Shown piece by piece: positions 20,319-31,964 of a stretch of 40,564 nt of DNA (position 1 is its first letter; each line of letters opens with the position of its first letter). The position numbers were made by a program, and so were the translations under genes. The DNA is taken from NCBI GenBank assembly GCA_903941205.1, contig CAJAOB010000332.1, positions 1-40,564 on the forward strand. Direction: 5' to 3'. The DNA comes from an uncultured Burkholderiales bacterium (GTDB taxonomy: Bacteria > Pseudomonadota > Gammaproteobacteria > Burkholderiales > Burkholderiaceae_C). The notes below the pieces were generated by a model. The model did no database searches. It was not told the origin of the DNA and saw nothing but the letters and a program-made list of their open reading frames with translations.

Positions 20319-20699
20319 TTATCTTTCCGCGTCGGCGCGCAGCAGCGCCTTGCGCAAGGCTTTTTCCTCGATGCCGCTGGTGCCTTCGCGCCGCTCCAGC
20401 TCGGCAATCACGTCGGCCGGCGTCAGCCCGTAATGGGCCAGCGCGATCAGGGTGTGAAACCACAAGTCGGCCACTTCACCGACCAGCTTGCCCTGCAAAG
20501 CGGCTGTGGGGCCGCCGTGGTCAAGGTCCTTGGCGGCCATCACGGTTTCGGTGGCTTCCTCGCCAATTTTTTTCAAAAATGCGTCCGGGCCCTGATGCAG
20601 CAGCCGGGCCACATAACTTTTGCCGGGGTCCCCCCCGTTGGCCACCTTGCGGCTTTCGATCACCTGGGCCAGGCGGGCGAGCGAGTCGTTCGAAGTCAT
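20319..20699 (-). CDS. hisE: Phosphoribosyl-ATP pyrophosphatase
   Basis: [35 protein letters not shown]...[22 protein letters not shown]. Confidence 0.95.
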   Translation of the reverse strand: MTSNDSLARLAQVIESRKVANGGDPGKSYVARLLHQGPDAFLKKIGEEATETVMAAKDLDHGGPTAALQGKLVGEVADLWFHTLIALAHYGLTPADVIAELERREGTSGIEEKALRKALLRADAER

Positions 20700-20705
20700 G
20701 CTTGT

Positions 20706-21101
20706 TTACTTGTAAATATGTTGCGGGTCTTTGAGCACCGGCTCGGCCGCCACCCATTGGCCCTGGTCATAGCGGTGGAAAAAGCAGCTGTGGCGGCCGG
20801 TGTGGCAGGCAATCGAGGGGCCGCTGTCCTGCCCGAGCTGGGTGATTTTCAGCAAGATCACGTCGTTGTCGCAGTCAAGCCGGATCTCATGCACGGTCTG
20901 GACATGGCCGGACTCTTCCCCCTTGCGCCACAGGCGGCCGCGCGAGCGGCTGAAATACACAGCCCGGCCCGAATCAGCCGTTTCCTGGAGCGCCTCGCGG
21001 TTCATCCAGGCAAACATCAGCACGTCGCCGCTGGCGGCTTCTTGCGCAATCACGGGGATCAGGCCCCGTTCGTCCCATCGGACTTCATCTAACCAGTTCA
21101 T
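20706..21101 (-). CDS. hisI: Phosphoribosyl-AMP cyclohydrolase
   Basis: [28 protein letters not shown]...[22 protein letters not shown]...HTGRHSCFF. Confidence 0.96.
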   Translation of the reverse strand: MNWLDEVRWDERGLIPVIAQEAASGDVLMFAWMNREALQETADSGRAVYFSRSRGRLWRKGEESGHVQTVHEIRLDCDNDVILLKITQLGQDSGPSIACHTGRHSCFFHRYDQGQWVAAEPVLKDPQHIYK

Positions 21102-21173
21102 GGGCCTATTGTCTGCGAAGCAAAGGCAGCCCGGCGCCAGTGCGCCAGGGTCGGCGAAGGCCGGGGCCCGGCC

Positions 21174-21965
21174 TCAGAGGCGAACCGGGATGCCGCGTTC
21201 GGCCATGCGCTGCTTGGCCTGCTGCACGGTGTATTCGCCGTAATGAAAAATGCTGGCTGCCAGCACCGCATCGGCGCCGCCGATCTGTATGCCATCGGCC
21301 AGATGGTCCAGGTTTCCGACCCCGCCCGAGGCGATCACGGGCACGCTCACGGCATCGCTCACGGCCCGTGTCAGCGCCAGGTCAAAACCGGCCTTGGTGC
21401 CGTCACGGTCCATGCTGGTGAGCAAAATTTCGCCCGCCCCGCGCAGCGCCATTTCGATGGCCCAGGCAACCGCGTCCAGGCCGGTATTTTTGCGGCCGCC
21501 GTGGCTGTAGACATCCCAGCCGGCGCCACGCGTCAAAGCCTCTTCATCGGAGCGCCGCTTGGCGTCGATGGCAACGACGATGCACTGCGCGCCATAGCGC
21601 GCGGAAGCGTCTTCGATCACCTGCGGATTGGCCAGTGCGGCCGAATTGAAGCTGGTCTTGTCCGCACCGGCATTGAGCAGCCGCCGGACATCGTCCACCG
21701 TCCGAACACCGCCGCCCACGGTCAGGGGGATGAAAACCTGCGAGGCCACGGCCTCGATGATGTGCAGGATCAGGTCACGCCCGTCGCTGGTGGCCGTGAT
21801 GTCCAGAAAAGTCAGCTCGTCAGCACCCTGGTCGTTGTAGCGCGCAGCAATCTCGACCGGGTCTCCGGCGTCGCGCAGTGCAAGGAAGTTGACGCCCTTG
21901 ACCACACGGCCGCCGGTCACGTCGAGGCAGGGAATGATTCGTTTGGCGAGCATTTGGTCAGTCAA
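21174..21965 (-). CDS. hisF: Imidazole glycerol phosphate synthase subunit HisF
   Basis: [54 protein letters not shown]. Confidence 0.97.
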   Translation of the reverse strand: MTDQMLAKRIIPCLDVTGGRVVKGVNFLALRDAGDPVEIAARYNDQGADELTFLDITATSDGRDLILHIIEAVASQVFIPLTVGGGVRTVDDVRRLLNAGADKTSFNSAALANPQVIEDASARYGAQCIVVAIDAKRRSDEEALTRGAGWDVYSHGGRKNTGLDAVAWAIEMALRGAGEILLTSMDRDGTKAGFDLALTRAVSDAVSVPVIASGGVGNLDHLADGIQIGGADAVLAASIFHYGEYTVQQAKQRMAERGIPVRL

Positions 21966-22064
21966 GAATAGCCTGCGCAGCCTTGCTGCGGATGGATAGG
22001 CGAAAAGCCAGGACAGAGCCCCTTGGCCCGGACATCTCCCGTGTGGAGTGAGCAGTGAGGCAGA

Positions 22065-22805
22065 TCAGCCGTTGAGCTCGTCGGCCCGGCTCTGCGCTGC
22101 CGCAAAGTCGAGGTCGCCGCTGTAAATCGAGCGGCCACAGATCACGCCTTCGACCCCGTCGTCTTCTACCGCACACAAGGCGTCGATGTCTGCCATGTTG
22201 GACAGTCCGCCCGAAGCGATGACCGGGATGGACAGGGCCTGGGCGAGTCTGACGGTGGCTTCGATGTTGATGCCGCTGAGCATGCCGTCGCGACCGATGT
22301 CGGTGTAGATGATGGATTCGACGCCGTAGTCTTCAAACTTCTTGGCCAGATCGACCACCTCGTGGCCCGTGAGCTTGCTCCAGCCGTCTGTGGCGACCTT
22401 GCCGTCCTTGGCGTCGAGGCCGACGATGATGTGACCGCCAAAGGCGGTGCAGGCGTCTTGCAAAAAGCCCGGGTTTTTCACGGCGGCCGTGCCGATGATG
22501 ACGTAGCGCAGTCCGGCGTCCAGGTAGCGCTCGATGGTGTCGAGGTCACGGATACCGCCGCCTAACTGGACCTCGATTTCGCTGCCAACTTCGAGCAGGA
22601 TCTTGCGAATGGCCAACTCGTTTCTGGGCTTGCCCGCGAAGGCGCCATTAAGGTCCACCAGATGCAAACGCCGCGCGCCTTTGTCGACCCAACTGCGCGC
22701 CATCGCTGCGGGGTCCTCGCCAAAGGTCGTGGACTGGTCCATGTCGCCCTGTTTAAGACGCACGCAATGGCCGTCTTTCAAGTCAATCGCGGGGATAAGT
22801 AGCAT
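22065..22805 (-). CDS. hisA: ProFAR isomerase HisA
   Basis: [60 protein letters not shown]. Confidence 0.97.
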   Translation of the reverse strand: MLLIPAIDLKDGHCVRLKQGDMDQSTTFGEDPAAMARSWVDKGARRLHLVDLNGAFAGKPRNELAIRKILLEVGSEIEVQLGGGIRDLDTIERYLDAGLRYVIIGTAAVKNPGFLQDACTAFGGHIIVGLDAKDGKVATDGWSKLTGHEVVDLAKKFEDYGVESIIYTDIGRDGMLSGINIEATVRLAQALSIPVIASGGLSNMADIDALCAVEDDGVEGVICGRSIYSGDLDFAAAQSRADELNG

Positions 22806-22915
22806 GTTGCGTTAAAAAGGAAGACAAGAAATCGGGTGAGGCAGGCCAGGAAAACTGGTAACAAAAGCCAAACTCGGGTCCGTATAAATCAGCACAAATG
22901 CGCAAGAAACGTCCC

Positions 22916-23617
22916 TCAGGGATTCCAGTGCAAGAAATTGCGGTAGAGGGCCAAGCCATGGTTTGCGCTTTTTTCAGGGTGAAACTGGGTCGCAAAAATA
23001 TTATCTCGTGCAACCACGGCAGCAAAGCGCCCGCCATAGTCTGCTTCGCCGGCAGTGTTGCGCGAATCAGACGGCTTCGCGTAAAAACTATGGACAAAAT
23101 AGAAATAAGATGCTTGGGGCACCCCGACCCATAGTGCATGCGGAAGCGCGCGAAAGTCGGGAGAAGAAGCGCTGCCAGAGCTGCCCTGAAAAACCTCGTT
23201 CCAGCCCATCTGCGGCACCTTGTAGCGGCTGCCGTCCGGCTGAAGCCGGCCTGCCAGGTCAAATTTGACGACTTCACCCGCAATCAGGCCCAAACCAGGC
23301 GTACCAACACCGGCAGGCCCCTCCTCGCTGCGGTCTAGCAGCATCTGCATGCCAACGCAAACACCGAACAGCGGCTTGGTCGCAGCGGCGTGCAGCACGG
23401 CTTCGTGCAGGCCGGACTCAGCCAGCTCGCGCATGCAGTCGGGCATGGCGCCCTGCCCCGGCAAGACCACGCGGTCTGCATCACGCACCGCTTGCGCGCT
23501 GGCTGTGACGATCACCTCCCAGCCCGTGCCCTCGGCCACGTGCGCCACCGCCTGCGAGACCGAGCGCAAATTGCCCATGCCGTAGTCGACCACGGCGACT
23601 TTTTTCAGAACAGCCAT
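22916..23617 (-). CDS. hisH: Imidazole glycerol phosphate synthase subunit HisH
   Basis: [18 protein letters not shown]...[19 protein letters not shown]...[25 protein letters not shown]. Confidence 0.97.
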   Translation of the reverse strand: MAVLKKVAVVDYGMGNLRSVSQAVAHVAEGTGWEVIVTASAQAVRDADRVVLPGQGAMPDCMRELAESGLHEAVLHAAATKPLFGVCVGMQMLLDRSEEGPAGVGTPGLGLIAGEVVKFDLAGRLQPDGSRYKVPQMGWNEVFQGSSGSASSPDFRALPHALWVGVPQASYFYFVHSFYAKPSDSRNTAGEADYGGRFAAVVARDNIFATQFHPEKSANHGLALYRNFLHWNP

Positions 23618-23690
23618 AAAAACATCAGGTGCGTGGCGCTTGCCGTTTGAGTCGGAACCCTGCCCATGAACCGCTCGCAGGCGCGGCGAC

Positions 23691-24305
23691 TCAGAGCGAA
23701 CCCTTGGTCGAGGGGATCACACCGGCCATGCGCGGGTCGTGTTCGAGCGCCATGCGCAGCGCGCGCGCAAAGGCCTTGAACACGGTCTCGGCCTGGTGGT
23801 GGGCGTTTTCGCCGCGCAGGTTGTCAATGTGCAGGGTGACGAACGCGTGATTGGCGAAACCCTGAAAAAACTCGAAAGCCAGTTGCGAGTCAAAGGTGCC
23901 GATCATGCCGCTGGTGAAGGGCACGTTCATGACCAGCCCCGGGCGCCCCGAAAAGTCGATCACCACGCGGCTCAGCGCCTCGTCGAGCGGCACATAAGCA
24001 TGGCCGTAGCGGCGCAGGCCTTTCTTGTCGCCAACCGCCAGGGCCACCGCCTGGCCCAGGGTGATGCCCACGTCCTCGACCGTGTGATGGCCGTCGATGT
24101 GCAGGTCGCCGTCGGCCTGGATATCCAGATCAATCAGCCCGTGGCGGGCGATCTGGTCGAGCATGTGGTCGAAAAAACCGATGCCCGTGGCCAGACGTGA
24201 GACGCCGGTGCCGTCCAGATTGACCCGGGCGGTGATCTTGGTTTCAGCCGTGTTGCGCGTGACTTCAGCGGTGCGCGCGGCGAAAGGGGTGGCGGCGGTG
24301 GTCAT
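23691..24305 (-). CDS. hisB: Imidazoleglycerol-phosphate dehydratase
   Basis: [18 protein letters not shown]...[41 protein letters not shown]. Confidence 0.97.
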   Translation of the reverse strand: MTTAATPFAARTAEVTRNTAETKITARVNLDGTGVSRLATGIGFFDHMLDQIARHGLIDLDIQADGDLHIDGHHTVEDVGITLGQAVALAVGDKKGLRRYGHAYVPLDEALSRVVIDFSGRPGLVMNVPFTSGMIGTFDSQLAFEFFQGFANHAFVTLHIDNLRGENAHHQAETVFKAFARALRMALEHDPRMAGVIPSTKGSL

Positions 24306-25447
24306 AGGGATTTTTCAAGAATCGCCAGCAACTGCGTGTTCTCGTCGGCGGTGCCCACGGTCAGTCGCAGGCAGTTGGCCAGCAAGGGATGCATTTTAGA
24401 AATGTTTTTGATCAGCACGCCGCCCGCCTTCAGGCGCTCGAACACCCGACCGGCAGCGTCGCCGCCGGCGCCAGGGGCACTGGCCTGGGCGTTAGCGTCG
24501 GCATCAAGCACGCGCACCAGAATCATGTTGGCGTCACTGTTCCAGACCTGCAGGCCGGGCATCGCGCGCAAGGCCGTCATCAGGCGCTCGCGCTGCTGCA
24601 CCAGGTCCGCCGCCTGGGCCGCGAAGACCGGCTGGTGCTCCAGCGCGAACAAGGCCGCCTCGCAATTGAGGACGCTGATGTTGTAGGGCGGGCGCACCTT
24701 GTCGAACTCGGCGATGAGCGCCTTCGGGCCCATCATGTAGCCCAGACGCACGCCCGCCAGACCGAACTTGCTAAGCGTGCGCATCAACAGCACATGGCTG
24801 TGGCGGGCGATGCGGTCGATGTAGCTCTTGCTGGAAAACGGCTGGTAAGCCTCGTCCATGACGACCAGACCGCCCTGCGCGCCGACGGCGTCGATGATCT
24901 TTTCGATCACCGCGTCGTCCCAGAGGTTGGCGGTGGGGTTGTTCGGGTAGGCGAGGTAGACGATGGACGGCCGGTGCTCGGCGATGGCGGCCAGCATGGC
25001 CACTTCGTCCAGCTCGAAATCGGCCGTCAGCGGCACGCCGATGAAGGCCAGGCCTTGCAACTGCGCGCTCATGGCATACATCACGAAGCCGGGTACCGGC
25101 GCCAGCACGCCAGCGCCAGGCACCTGGCAGGCCAGCGCCAGCAAGGAGATCAACTCGTCCGAGCCATTGCCCAGCATGAGCTCAAAGCCTTCAGGCATAC
25201 CTGCGTAAGCGGCCAGCGCGCGGCGCAGGTCGTTGACGCGGCCGTCCGGGTAGCGGTTCAGCGCCAGCGCGCCCAGGCGCTTTCCCAGTTCGGCCTGCAA
25301 ATGCGCGGGCAAACGGTGCGGATTCTCCATGGCATCGAGCTTGACCATGCCCGTGGAATCCTGAACGGCATAGGCGTGCATGGACTGCACATCCTGGCGG
25401 ATGCGGTTTTGCAGCGCCAGCGAGAGCGCGTCTGGTTGGGGGGTCAT
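24302..25447 (-). CDS. hisC: Histidinol-phosphate aminotransferase
   Basis: [17 protein letters not shown]...[19 protein letters not shown]...[19 protein letters not shown]; 4-nt overlaps with hisB and hisD. Confidence 0.96.
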   Translation of the reverse strand: MTPQPDALSLALQNRIRQDVQSMHAYAVQDSTGMVKLDAMENPHRLPAHLQAELGKRLGALALNRYPDGRVNDLRRALAAYAGMPEGFELMLGNGSDELISLLALACQVPGAGVLAPVPGFVMYAMSAQLQGLAFIGVPLTADFELDEVAMLAAIAEHRPSIVYLAYPNNPTANLWDDAVIEKIIDAVGAQGGLVVMDEAYQPFSSKSYIDRIARHSHVLLMRTLSKFGLAGVRLGYMMGPKALIAEFDKVRPPYNISVLNCEAALFALEHQPVFAAQAADLVQQRERLMTALRAMPGLQVWNSDANMILVRVLDADANAQASAPGAGGDAAGRVFERLKAGGVLIKNISKMHPLLANCLRLTVGTADENTQLLAILEKSL

Positions 25448-26787
25448 GGGGCAGCTCGCATGGTCGGAACGACCGCCAGTCGCATCTCGGCGGCGCGCGC
25501 GTGGGCTTGCAGGCCTTCGCCATAAGCCAGTTCAGCCGCCACCGGGCCCAGCACTTGTGCACCGGCCTGACTGACTTCAATCAGGCTCGAGCGTTTTTGA
25601 AAATCGTAAACACCCAGCGGGCTTGAAAAGCGCGCCGTTCCGCTGGTCGGCAACACATGGTTGGGGCCAGCACAATAGTCGCCCAGGCTTTCGCTGGTGT
25701 AGGCGCCCAGGAAAATGGCGCCGGCGTGCCGCAGCAAGGGTTCCCAGCGCTGGGGATCGCGGCTGGAAACCTCGAGGTGTTCGGGCGCGATGCGGTTGCT
25801 TAGCGCGCAGGCTTCTTCCATGGAGCGCGTGTGAATCAGCGCGCCCCGGTCAGACAATGACTTGGCGATGATGGCTGCGCGCGGCATGGCGGGCAGCAGG
25901 CGATCGATGGCGGCTTGCACGGCGTCGATGTAAGCAGCGTCAGGGCTGAGCAAAATGCTTTGCGCGAGTTCGTCATGCTCGGCCTGGCTGAACAAATCCA
26001 TGGCCACCCAGTCGGCCGGTGTGCTGCCGTCAGCCAGCACCAAAATCTCGGAGGGCCCGGCGATCATGTCGATGCCCACCGTGCCAAAAACGCGGCGCTT
26101 GGCGGCGGCCACATAGGCGTTGCCGGGGCCGGTGATCTTGTCCACCGCCGGCACCGTGGCCGTGCCGTAGGCCAGCGCGGCCACCGCCTGCGCGCCACCG
26201 ATGGTGAAGGCGCGGCTGACGCCGGCCACGTAGGCGGCGGCCAGCACCAGCGGATTTTTCTCGCCGCGCGGCGTGGGCACCACCATGATGATCTCGCCCA
26301 CCCCGGCCACATGCGCCGGAATCGCGTTCATCAGCACCGACGAGGGATAAGCCGCCTTGCCGCCGGGCACGTAAATGCCCACGCGGTCCAGCGGTGTGAC
26401 TTTTTGCCCCAGCAGGCTGCCGTCGGCATCGCGGTAGCTCCAGCTTTCGCCGCAGGCCTTTTTTTGCGCTTCGTGGTAGCTGCGAACGCGCGCCGCGGCG
26501 GCCTCAAGCGCGGCGCGCTGGGCTGGCGCCAGACTGTCAAAAGCGGACTTGAGCTCGGTCTGCGTGAGTTCGAGCGCTTGCACGCTGGCCGCATCAAGGC
26601 CATCGAAGCGGGCCGTGTACTCAAGCACGGCTGCGTCACCGCGCTGCCGGACGTCGGCCAGGATGGCGGCCACACGCTCTTCGATGGCGGTGTCCGTGTC
26701 GGCCGACCAATGCAGCCGCGCCTTGAAGTCCGCTTCAAACGAAGCGTCAAGGCTGGACAGGCGGGCGGGGCGGGCAGCGAAGTTCAT
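25444..26787 (-). CDS. hisD: Histidinol dehydrogenase
   Basis: [25 protein letters not shown]...[23 protein letters not shown]...[15 protein letters not shown]; start at 26787. Confidence 0.97.
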   Translation of the reverse strand: MNFAARPARLSSLDASFEADFKARLHWSADTDTAIEERVAAILADVRQRGDAAVLEYTARFDGLDAASVQALELTQTELKSAFDSLAPAQRAALEAAAARVRSYHEAQKKACGESWSYRDADGSLLGQKVTPLDRVGIYVPGGKAAYPSSVLMNAIPAHVAGVGEIIMVVPTPRGEKNPLVLAAAYVAGVSRAFTIGGAQAVAALAYGTATVPAVDKITGPGNAYVAAAKRRVFGTVGIDMIAGPSEILVLADGSTPADWVAMDLFSQAEHDELAQSILLSPDAAYIDAVQAAIDRLLPAMPRAAIIAKSLSDRGALIHTRSMEEACALSNRIAPEHLEVSSRDPQRWEPLLRHAGAIFLGAYTSESLGDYCAGPNHVLPTSGTARFSSPLGVYDFQKRSSLIEVSQAGAQVLGPVAAELAYGEGLQAHARAAEMRLAVVPTMRAAP

Positions 26788-26803
26788 GGTGCTTTGAATG
26801 AGT

Positions 26804-27442
26804 TCAGGCAGCAACAGCCCGGGCCATGGAATCGATGATGCGGCGAATCGGTGCCTGCTTAAGCTTGAGTGCAGCCTGATTGACCACCAGGCGCGAGCTG
26901 ATGTCCATGATGCGCTCGACTTCGACCAGATGATTGGCCCTGAGCGTGTTGCCGGTGGAAACCAGATCAACGATGGCGTCGGCCAGTCCCGTCAGCGGCG
27001 CCAACTCCATGCTGCCATACAGCTTGATGAGGTCGACGTGAACGCCCTTGCTGGCAAAGAAGTCACGCGCAATCGCCACGTACTTGGTGGCCACCTTGAG
27101 CCGGCCACCCTGGCGCACCGCTGCGGCATAGTCAAAGCCGTCGCGCACGGCCACACTGATGCGGCACTTGGCGATCTGCAAATCCAGCGGCTGGTACAAG
27201 CCCTGGCTGCCCGACTCGAGCAGCGTGTCCTTGCCGACCACGCCCATGTCGGCGCCGCCGTACTGCACGTAAGTGGGCACGTCGGTAGCGCGCACCAGCA
27301 CCACGCGCACATCGGGCTGGTTGGTCTGCAAGATCAGCTTGCGCGATTTTTCAGGGTCGTCAAGCACCTCGATACCGGCCGACTTGAGCAGTGGCAGGAT
27401 GTCGTCAAAGATACGACCCTTGGAAAGTGCCAGTGTGATCAT
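26804..27442 (-). CDS. hisG: ATP phosphoribosyltransferase (short form)
   Basis: [25 protein letters not shown]...[19 protein letters not shown]; 212 aa. Confidence 0.96.
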   Translation of the reverse strand: MITLALSKGRIFDDILPLLKSAGIEVLDDPEKSRKLILQTNQPDVRVVLVRATDVPTYVQYGGADMGVVGKDTLLESGSQGLYQPLDLQIAKCRISVAVRDGFDYAAAVRQGGRLKVATKYVAIARDFFASKGVHVDLIKLYGSMELAPLTGLADAIVDLVSTGNTLRANHLVEVERIMDISSRLVVNQAALKLKQAPIRRIIDSMARAVAA

Positions 27443-28734
27443 GCTTTGACCCGTTCAATGTCTGCGCCGATGCCGCGCAATTTGGTTTCCATCTGGTCAT
27501 AACCCCGGTCGAGGTGGTAGATCCGCTCGACCACGGTTTCGCCGTCGGCCACCAGGCCCGCAATCACCAGGCTGGCCGAAGCCCGTAAGTCGGTCGCCAT
27601 CACGGTCGCGCCGGAGAGCTTTTCGACGCCTTCGAGCAAGGCCACCTTGCCGTCAATCTGGATCTTCGCGCCCAGGCGCACCATCTCGTTGACATGCATG
27701 AAACGGTTCTCGAAGATCGTCTCCGTGACCTTGCTGGCGCCATGGGAGATCGCGTTGAGCGCCATGAACTGGGCCTGCATGTCGGTCGGAAAGCCCGGGT
27801 ATTCGGTGGTGCGAAAGGACTGCGCCTTGAGCCGGCCCTGCGACTGGATGCGAATGAAGCCCGCACCATCGGCCTGGCCGGCGCTGATGCTGGCGCCCGC
27901 CTCGCGGAGTTTGTCGATCACCACCTCAAGATGGTCTGCCCGGCCATGGCGCAGCACCACGTCGCCGCCGGCAGCGGCCACCGCGCACAAGAAAGTGCCG
28001 GTCTCGATGCGATCCGCCACCACCTGATGGCTGGCGCCGTGCAACCGGTCCACGCCCTGGATGCGGATGCGCCGACTGCCCTGGCCTTCTATCTTCGCAC
28101 CCATGCTGATCAGCATCTCCGCGAGGTCGCCGATCTCGGGCTCCTGCGCGGCGTTTTCCAGAATGGTTTCACCGTCAGCGAGCGCCGCGGCCATCATGAA
28201 ATTTTCGGTGCCGGTCACGGTCACCATGTCAGTGGTGATGTGGCAGCCCTTCAGGCGCGTCAGCCCGGACGCCAGCTTGGCGACCATGTAACCGTGTTCG
28301 ACCACGATGTCGGCGCCCATGGCCTGCAAGCCCTTGATGTGCTGGTCAACCGGGCGCGAGCCAATGGCGCAGCCACCGGGCAGCGACACGGTGGCGTGGC
28401 CAAAGCGCGCCAGCAACGGCCCCAGCGCGAGCACCGATGCGCGCATGGTCTTGACCAGGTCGTAAGGCGCCTCGGGATTGTTCAAGCCGCTGGCGTCAAG
28501 CCTTACGGTCCCGGCATCGGGCTGGCCGGGCGCGCCCTGCTCGGCGCTCACGCCCATGTTGCGAATCAGCTTGAGCATGGTCGAGACGTCTTGCAGACGC
28601 GGCACGTTGGTCAGCGTGACCGGCTCGGACGACAAAAGCGCCGCACAGAGCTCGGGCAAGGCCGCATTCTTGGCACCGGAAATGGTGACCGTGCCGGCGA
28701 GCGTGTTGCCGCCCCTTATTTTTAACTTGTCCAT
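27439..28734 (-). CDS. murA: UDP-N-acetylglucosamine 1-carboxyvinyltransferase
   Basis: [50 protein letters not shown]...[16 protein letters not shown]. Confidence 0.97.
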   Translation of the reverse strand: MDKLKIRGGNTLAGTVTISGAKNAALPELCAALLSSEPVTLTNVPRLQDVSTMLKLIRNMGVSAEQGAPGQPDAGTVRLDASGLNNPEAPYDLVKTMRASVLALGPLLARFGHATVSLPGGCAIGSRPVDQHIKGLQAMGADIVVEHGYMVAKLASGLTRLKGCHITTDMVTVTGTENFMMAAALADGETILENAAQEPEIGDLAEMLISMGAKIEGQGSRRIRIQGVDRLHGASHQVVADRIETGTFLCAVAAAGGDVVLRHGRADHLEVVIDKLREAGASISAGQADGAGFIRIQSQGRLKAQSFRTTEYPGFPTDMQAQFMALNAISHGASKVTETIFENRFMHVNEMVRLGAKIQIDGKVALLEGVEKLSGATVMATDLRASASLVIAGLVADGETVVERIYHLDRGYDQMETKLRGIGADIERVKA

Positions 28735-28758
28735 GGCTTCTTGTGTCTTCTGCTGCTT

Positions 28759-29004
28759 CTAGCTGGCGCTGCGTCCAGCCCATTCGGCGGGCGTGTAGGT
28801 TTTCATCGACAGCGCATGCACCTCATCGGTCTGCATGCGCCCGCCCAAAGTGGCGTAAACGCGCTGGTGACGCTGAATCAGGCGCTGGCCCTCGAACGCA
28901 GCGGACACGATGGTGGCATACCAATGCCGTCCATCGCCGGAGAGTTCGATGTGCTCGCAGTCAAGGCCTGCGCTGATAAGGGCCTGGAGTTCTTCGCTGG
29001 TCAT
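28759..29004 (-). CDS. BolA/IbaG family protein
   Basis: MTSEELQALISAGLDCEHIELSGDGRHWYATIVSAAFEGQRLIQRHQRVYATLGGRMQTDEVHALSMKTYTPAEW; adjacent to murA. Confidence 0.9.
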   Translation of the reverse strand: MTSEELQALISAGLDCEHIELSGDGRHWYATIVSAAFEGQRLIQRHQRVYATLGGRMQTDEVHALSMKTYTPAEWAGRSAS

Positions 29005-29023
29005 GAATTCGATCGTGTGGGGC

Positions 29024-29779
29024 TCAATGACGGATCTTGTAGCCAATTTTCAGGAGATGGACCGCCAGAGCGGATACCAGCAGCAGCGCGGTGCCAACAA
29101 TGCCCAGACTCAGCCAGGGCGAGACGTCGCTGACGCCAAAAAAACCGTAGCGAAAGCCGTCAATCATGTAGAAAAACGGGTTCAGGTGACTGACCTTTTG
29201 CCACACGGGCGGCAAGGAATGAATCGAGTAGAAGACGCCGCTGAGGAAGGTCATCGGCATGATGATGAAGTTTTGGAACACCGCCATCTGGTCGAATTTC
29301 TCGGCCCACAAACCGGCGATCAGCCCGAGCGCACCCAGCAGCGCCGCCCCAAGAATGGCGAACACCGCGATCCAGAGCGGCGCCACAAAACCGGGCTGGC
29401 CAAAAAACACGGTCACGGCAAAAACACCGGTGCCGACCGCCAGGCCGCGCACCACCGAGGAGCCGACATAAGCCACAAACCAGTGCCAATGCGACAGCGG
29501 CGTGAGCAGCAGGAACACCAGATTGCCCATGATCTTGCTCTGGATCAGAGACGACGAGCTGTTGGCAAACGCGTTTTGCAGCACGCTCATCATCACCAGC
29601 CCGGGCACCAGAAACGCGGTGTAGCTGACGCTGCCATAAACCTTGACCTGGTCTTGCAGCACATGGCCAAAGATCAGCATGTACAGCACCGACGTCAGGA
29701 TGGGCGCGCCCACGGTCTGAAAGCCCACCTTCCAGAAGCGCAAGACCTCCTTGTAGAGCAGTGTTTGCCAGCCGGTCAT
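29024..29779 (-). CDS. ABC-2 type exporter permease (YadH-like)
   Basis: 251 aa, multi-TM; LRFWKVGFQTVGAPILTSVLYMLIFG; 4-nt overlap with the ATPase gene. Confidence 0.92.
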   Translation of the reverse strand: MTGWQTLLYKEVLRFWKVGFQTVGAPILTSVLYMLIFGHVLQDQVKVYGSVSYTAFLVPGLVMMSVLQNAFANSSSSLIQSKIMGNLVFLLLTPLSHWHWFVAYVGSSVVRGLAVGTGVFAVTVFFGQPGFVAPLWIAVFAILGAALLGALGLIAGLWAEKFDQMAVFQNFIIMPMTFLSGVFYSIHSLPPVWQKVSHLNPFFYMIDGFRYGFFGVSDVSPWLSLGIVGTALLLVSALAVHLLKIGYKIRH

Positions 29780-30726
29780 GCCGACACCTCTGCTGCCGCA
29801 GGGGCTCGAACTGTCTTGTCAGACATGACTTCCAGAAAGACATCTTCGAGATCAGCCTTGCGGATCTCGACGTCCTCGGCCACCAGACCGGCCTCGCGCA
29901 CCGCCGCCAGGTACTGCTCGATCTCGAGCGCGTTGTGGGCGGGAAACTGCACGATGCGGCCCGTCACCCGCGCCTTGGCGGCCAGCGCCGCCGGCAGCTC
30001 ACGGTCAATCTTGAAACGCAGGACGTTCGACGAGGCGCTCTTGAGCAGGTCCGAGGTGGAGGCCAGCGCCACCATACGGCCTTGTTTGAGCATGGCAATG
30101 CGGCTGCACAAGGCTTCGGCTTCTTCAAGGTAATGCGTGGTCAGCAACACGGTGCTGCCCTGACGGTTCAGTTTGGCGATGAACTGCCACAGGGTTTGGC
30201 GCAGTTCCACGTCGACGCCGGCCGTGGGCTCGTCCAGCACGATCACCGGCGGTTTGTGAACCAGCGCCTGAGCGACCAGCACACGGCGCTTCATACCGCC
30301 GGAGAGCTGGCGCATATTGGCTTTGGCCTTGTCGGCCAGACCCAGACTGACCAGCAATTCGTCAATCCAGTCATCGTTGTTTTGGATGCCGAAGTAACCG
30401 GACTGAATGCGCAAGGCTTCGCGCACGGAGAAAAAGGGGTCAAAGACCAGTTCCTGGGGAACCACGCCCAAGAGCTTACGGGTCTGTGCGTAATCGGTCA
30501 CCACGTCCAGCCCGTGCACCTTGACGCGGCCACTGCTGGCCCGCGACAAACCGGCAAGAATGCTGATCAAGGTGGTTTTTCCGGCGCCGTTAGGGCCTAG
30601 CAATCCGAAAAATTCACCCTGCTCGATGTCAAAGCTGACTTGGTCCAAAGCCTGAACCACCGAGGAGGACGGAGCCCGCGAAAGTGAATAGGTTTTGGAA
30701 ACGGATTGAAATGAGATGGCGGGCAT
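29776..30726 (-). CDS. ABC transporter ATP-binding protein (YadG-like)
   Basis: LLGPNGAGKTTLISILAGL Walker A; LSGGMKRR signature; VIVLDEPTAGVD Walker B. Confidence 0.94.
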   Translation of the reverse strand: MPAISFQSVSKTYSLSRAPSSSVVQALDQVSFDIEQGEFFGLLGPNGAGKTTLISILAGLSRASSGRVKVHGLDVVTDYAQTRKLLGVVPQELVFDPFFSVREALRIQSGYFGIQNNDDWIDELLVSLGLADKAKANMRQLSGGMKRRVLVAQALVHKPPVIVLDEPTAGVDVELRQTLWQFIAKLNRQGSTVLLTTHYLEEAEALCSRIAMLKQGRMVALASTSDLLKSASSNVLRFKIDRELPAALAAKARVTGRIVQFPAHNALEIEQYLAAVREAGLVAEDVEIRKADLEDVFLEVMSDKTVRAPAAAEVSA

Positions 30727-30819
30727 GAACCCTCTATTTTAGGGGCTAGCTCACCGGCAGACCCAAGGGGCTGAAATGCCCTGCCAACACCCGCCGCCCG
30801 CGACACGGGGCCAAAAGCT

Positions 30820-31098
30820 TCAGGCGGACGCGGGAATCAGGGAGGCGATGCCGTAAAGACCGGCGAGCTGACGCAGGCGAGCCGGCATGTCGTGAACGAA
30901 AAAGGGGCGGCCCAGCGCCTGGGCTTCGCGCCGGCAGGCCAGCATGACGGCCAGCGCGGACGAATCAAAACGGATCAATCTGCCGGCATCGGCCACTACC
31001 GGCTCGGGGCCGGCGGGCTGCGCGTGCAAGGCCAGCTTGAGCGCATGTACCGTCGCCTCGGCCTGGTCGTGCGTGAGGGTCGCGGGAAGCTTGAGCAT
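30820..31098 (-). CDS. mlaB: STAS-domain protein, MlaB-like
   Basis: 92 aa; IRFDSSALAVMLACRREAQALGRPFFVHDMPARLRQLAGLYGI; position in mla cluster. Confidence 0.85.
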   Translation of the reverse strand: MLKLPATLTHDQAEATVHALKLALHAQPAGPEPVVADAGRLIRFDSSALAVMLACRREAQALGRPFFVHDMPARLRQLAGLYGIASLIPASA

Positions 31099-31216
31099 GG
31101 TGGTCCGGTCGGTCTGGGGCCTGTTAACGAATGCTGAACATCAACATGAGCGCGAAGGTTGTCGAATAAGGTCAGTAAAAGTGGGGGCAGCGTTAGCGCC
31201 CGCGTTCAGACCAGCC

Positions 31217-31858
31217 TCAGCTCTTTTTCTCGGCCGCGCCGTTTTTATTGCGCTGTGCCAACGTGGCGATCAGGCCATCGATGCCGCGCGCCGAAATTTC
31301 CTGGGCAAACTGGGTCCGGTAGGTTTCCACCATCCAGACGCCCAGCACGTTGAGATCATAAATTTTCCAGCCCGCCTCTGACTTTTCCATGCGGTAGTCC
31401 AATTGGATCGGATCGCCGCGGCCGATGACTTCGGTGCGCACGATGACTTCGGTATCGCCAGGCGCTGCACGCAAGGGCTTGACCGAAATCGTCTGGTCCT
31501 TGACCTGGCTCAGGGCGCCTGCATAGGTTCGAACCAGCATGTTCTTGAACTCATCTTGCAGACGCTTTTGCTGCTCGGGCGTCGCCTGGCGCCAGTTGCG
31601 ACCCACCGCCGAAGCGGTCATGCGCGAAAAATTAACACTGGGCATGATCTTGCTGTCTACAAAAGCCACCACCTTGCGGACGTCGCCGCTTTGCACTTCC
31701 TTATCGGCCTTGATATTGCTCAAGACCTCGTTGGACAGACGGCGAATCATTTCGTCAGGCGCTTCGGTTGCAGCGTGCGCTCCTGGTGCAACAAGCAGGG
31801 CTGCCAGGCTCAGGGCGGTGAAGCACGCGCGGGTGAAGTATCTGCGGTTCAAGGTCAT
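31217..31858 (-). CDS. mlaC: MlaC-like phospholipid-binding ABC substrate protein
   Basis: Signal peptide; SAVGRNWRQATPEQQKRLQDEFKNMLVRTYAGAL; QLDYRMEKSEAGWKIYDLNVLGVWMVETYRTQF. Confidence 0.94.
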   Translation of the reverse strand: MTLNRRYFTRACFTALSLAALLVAPGAHAATEAPDEMIRRLSNEVLSNIKADKEVQSGDVRKVVAFVDSKIMPSVNFSRMTASAVGRNWRQATPEQQKRLQDEFKNMLVRTYAGALSQVKDQTISVKPLRAAPGDTEVIVRTEVIGRGDPIQLDYRMEKSEAGWKIYDLNVLGVWMVETYRTQFAQEISARGIDGLIATLAQRNKNGAAEKKS

Positions 31859-31964
31859 GGCAATCTCTCAATCTAACGGTTCAGACCAACGCTGACATTG
31901 TGCCGGGTCGGCGTCAGGTCCGCAGGGTGATTCAATTCACGGGAACAACGGTGGTACCTGCTTT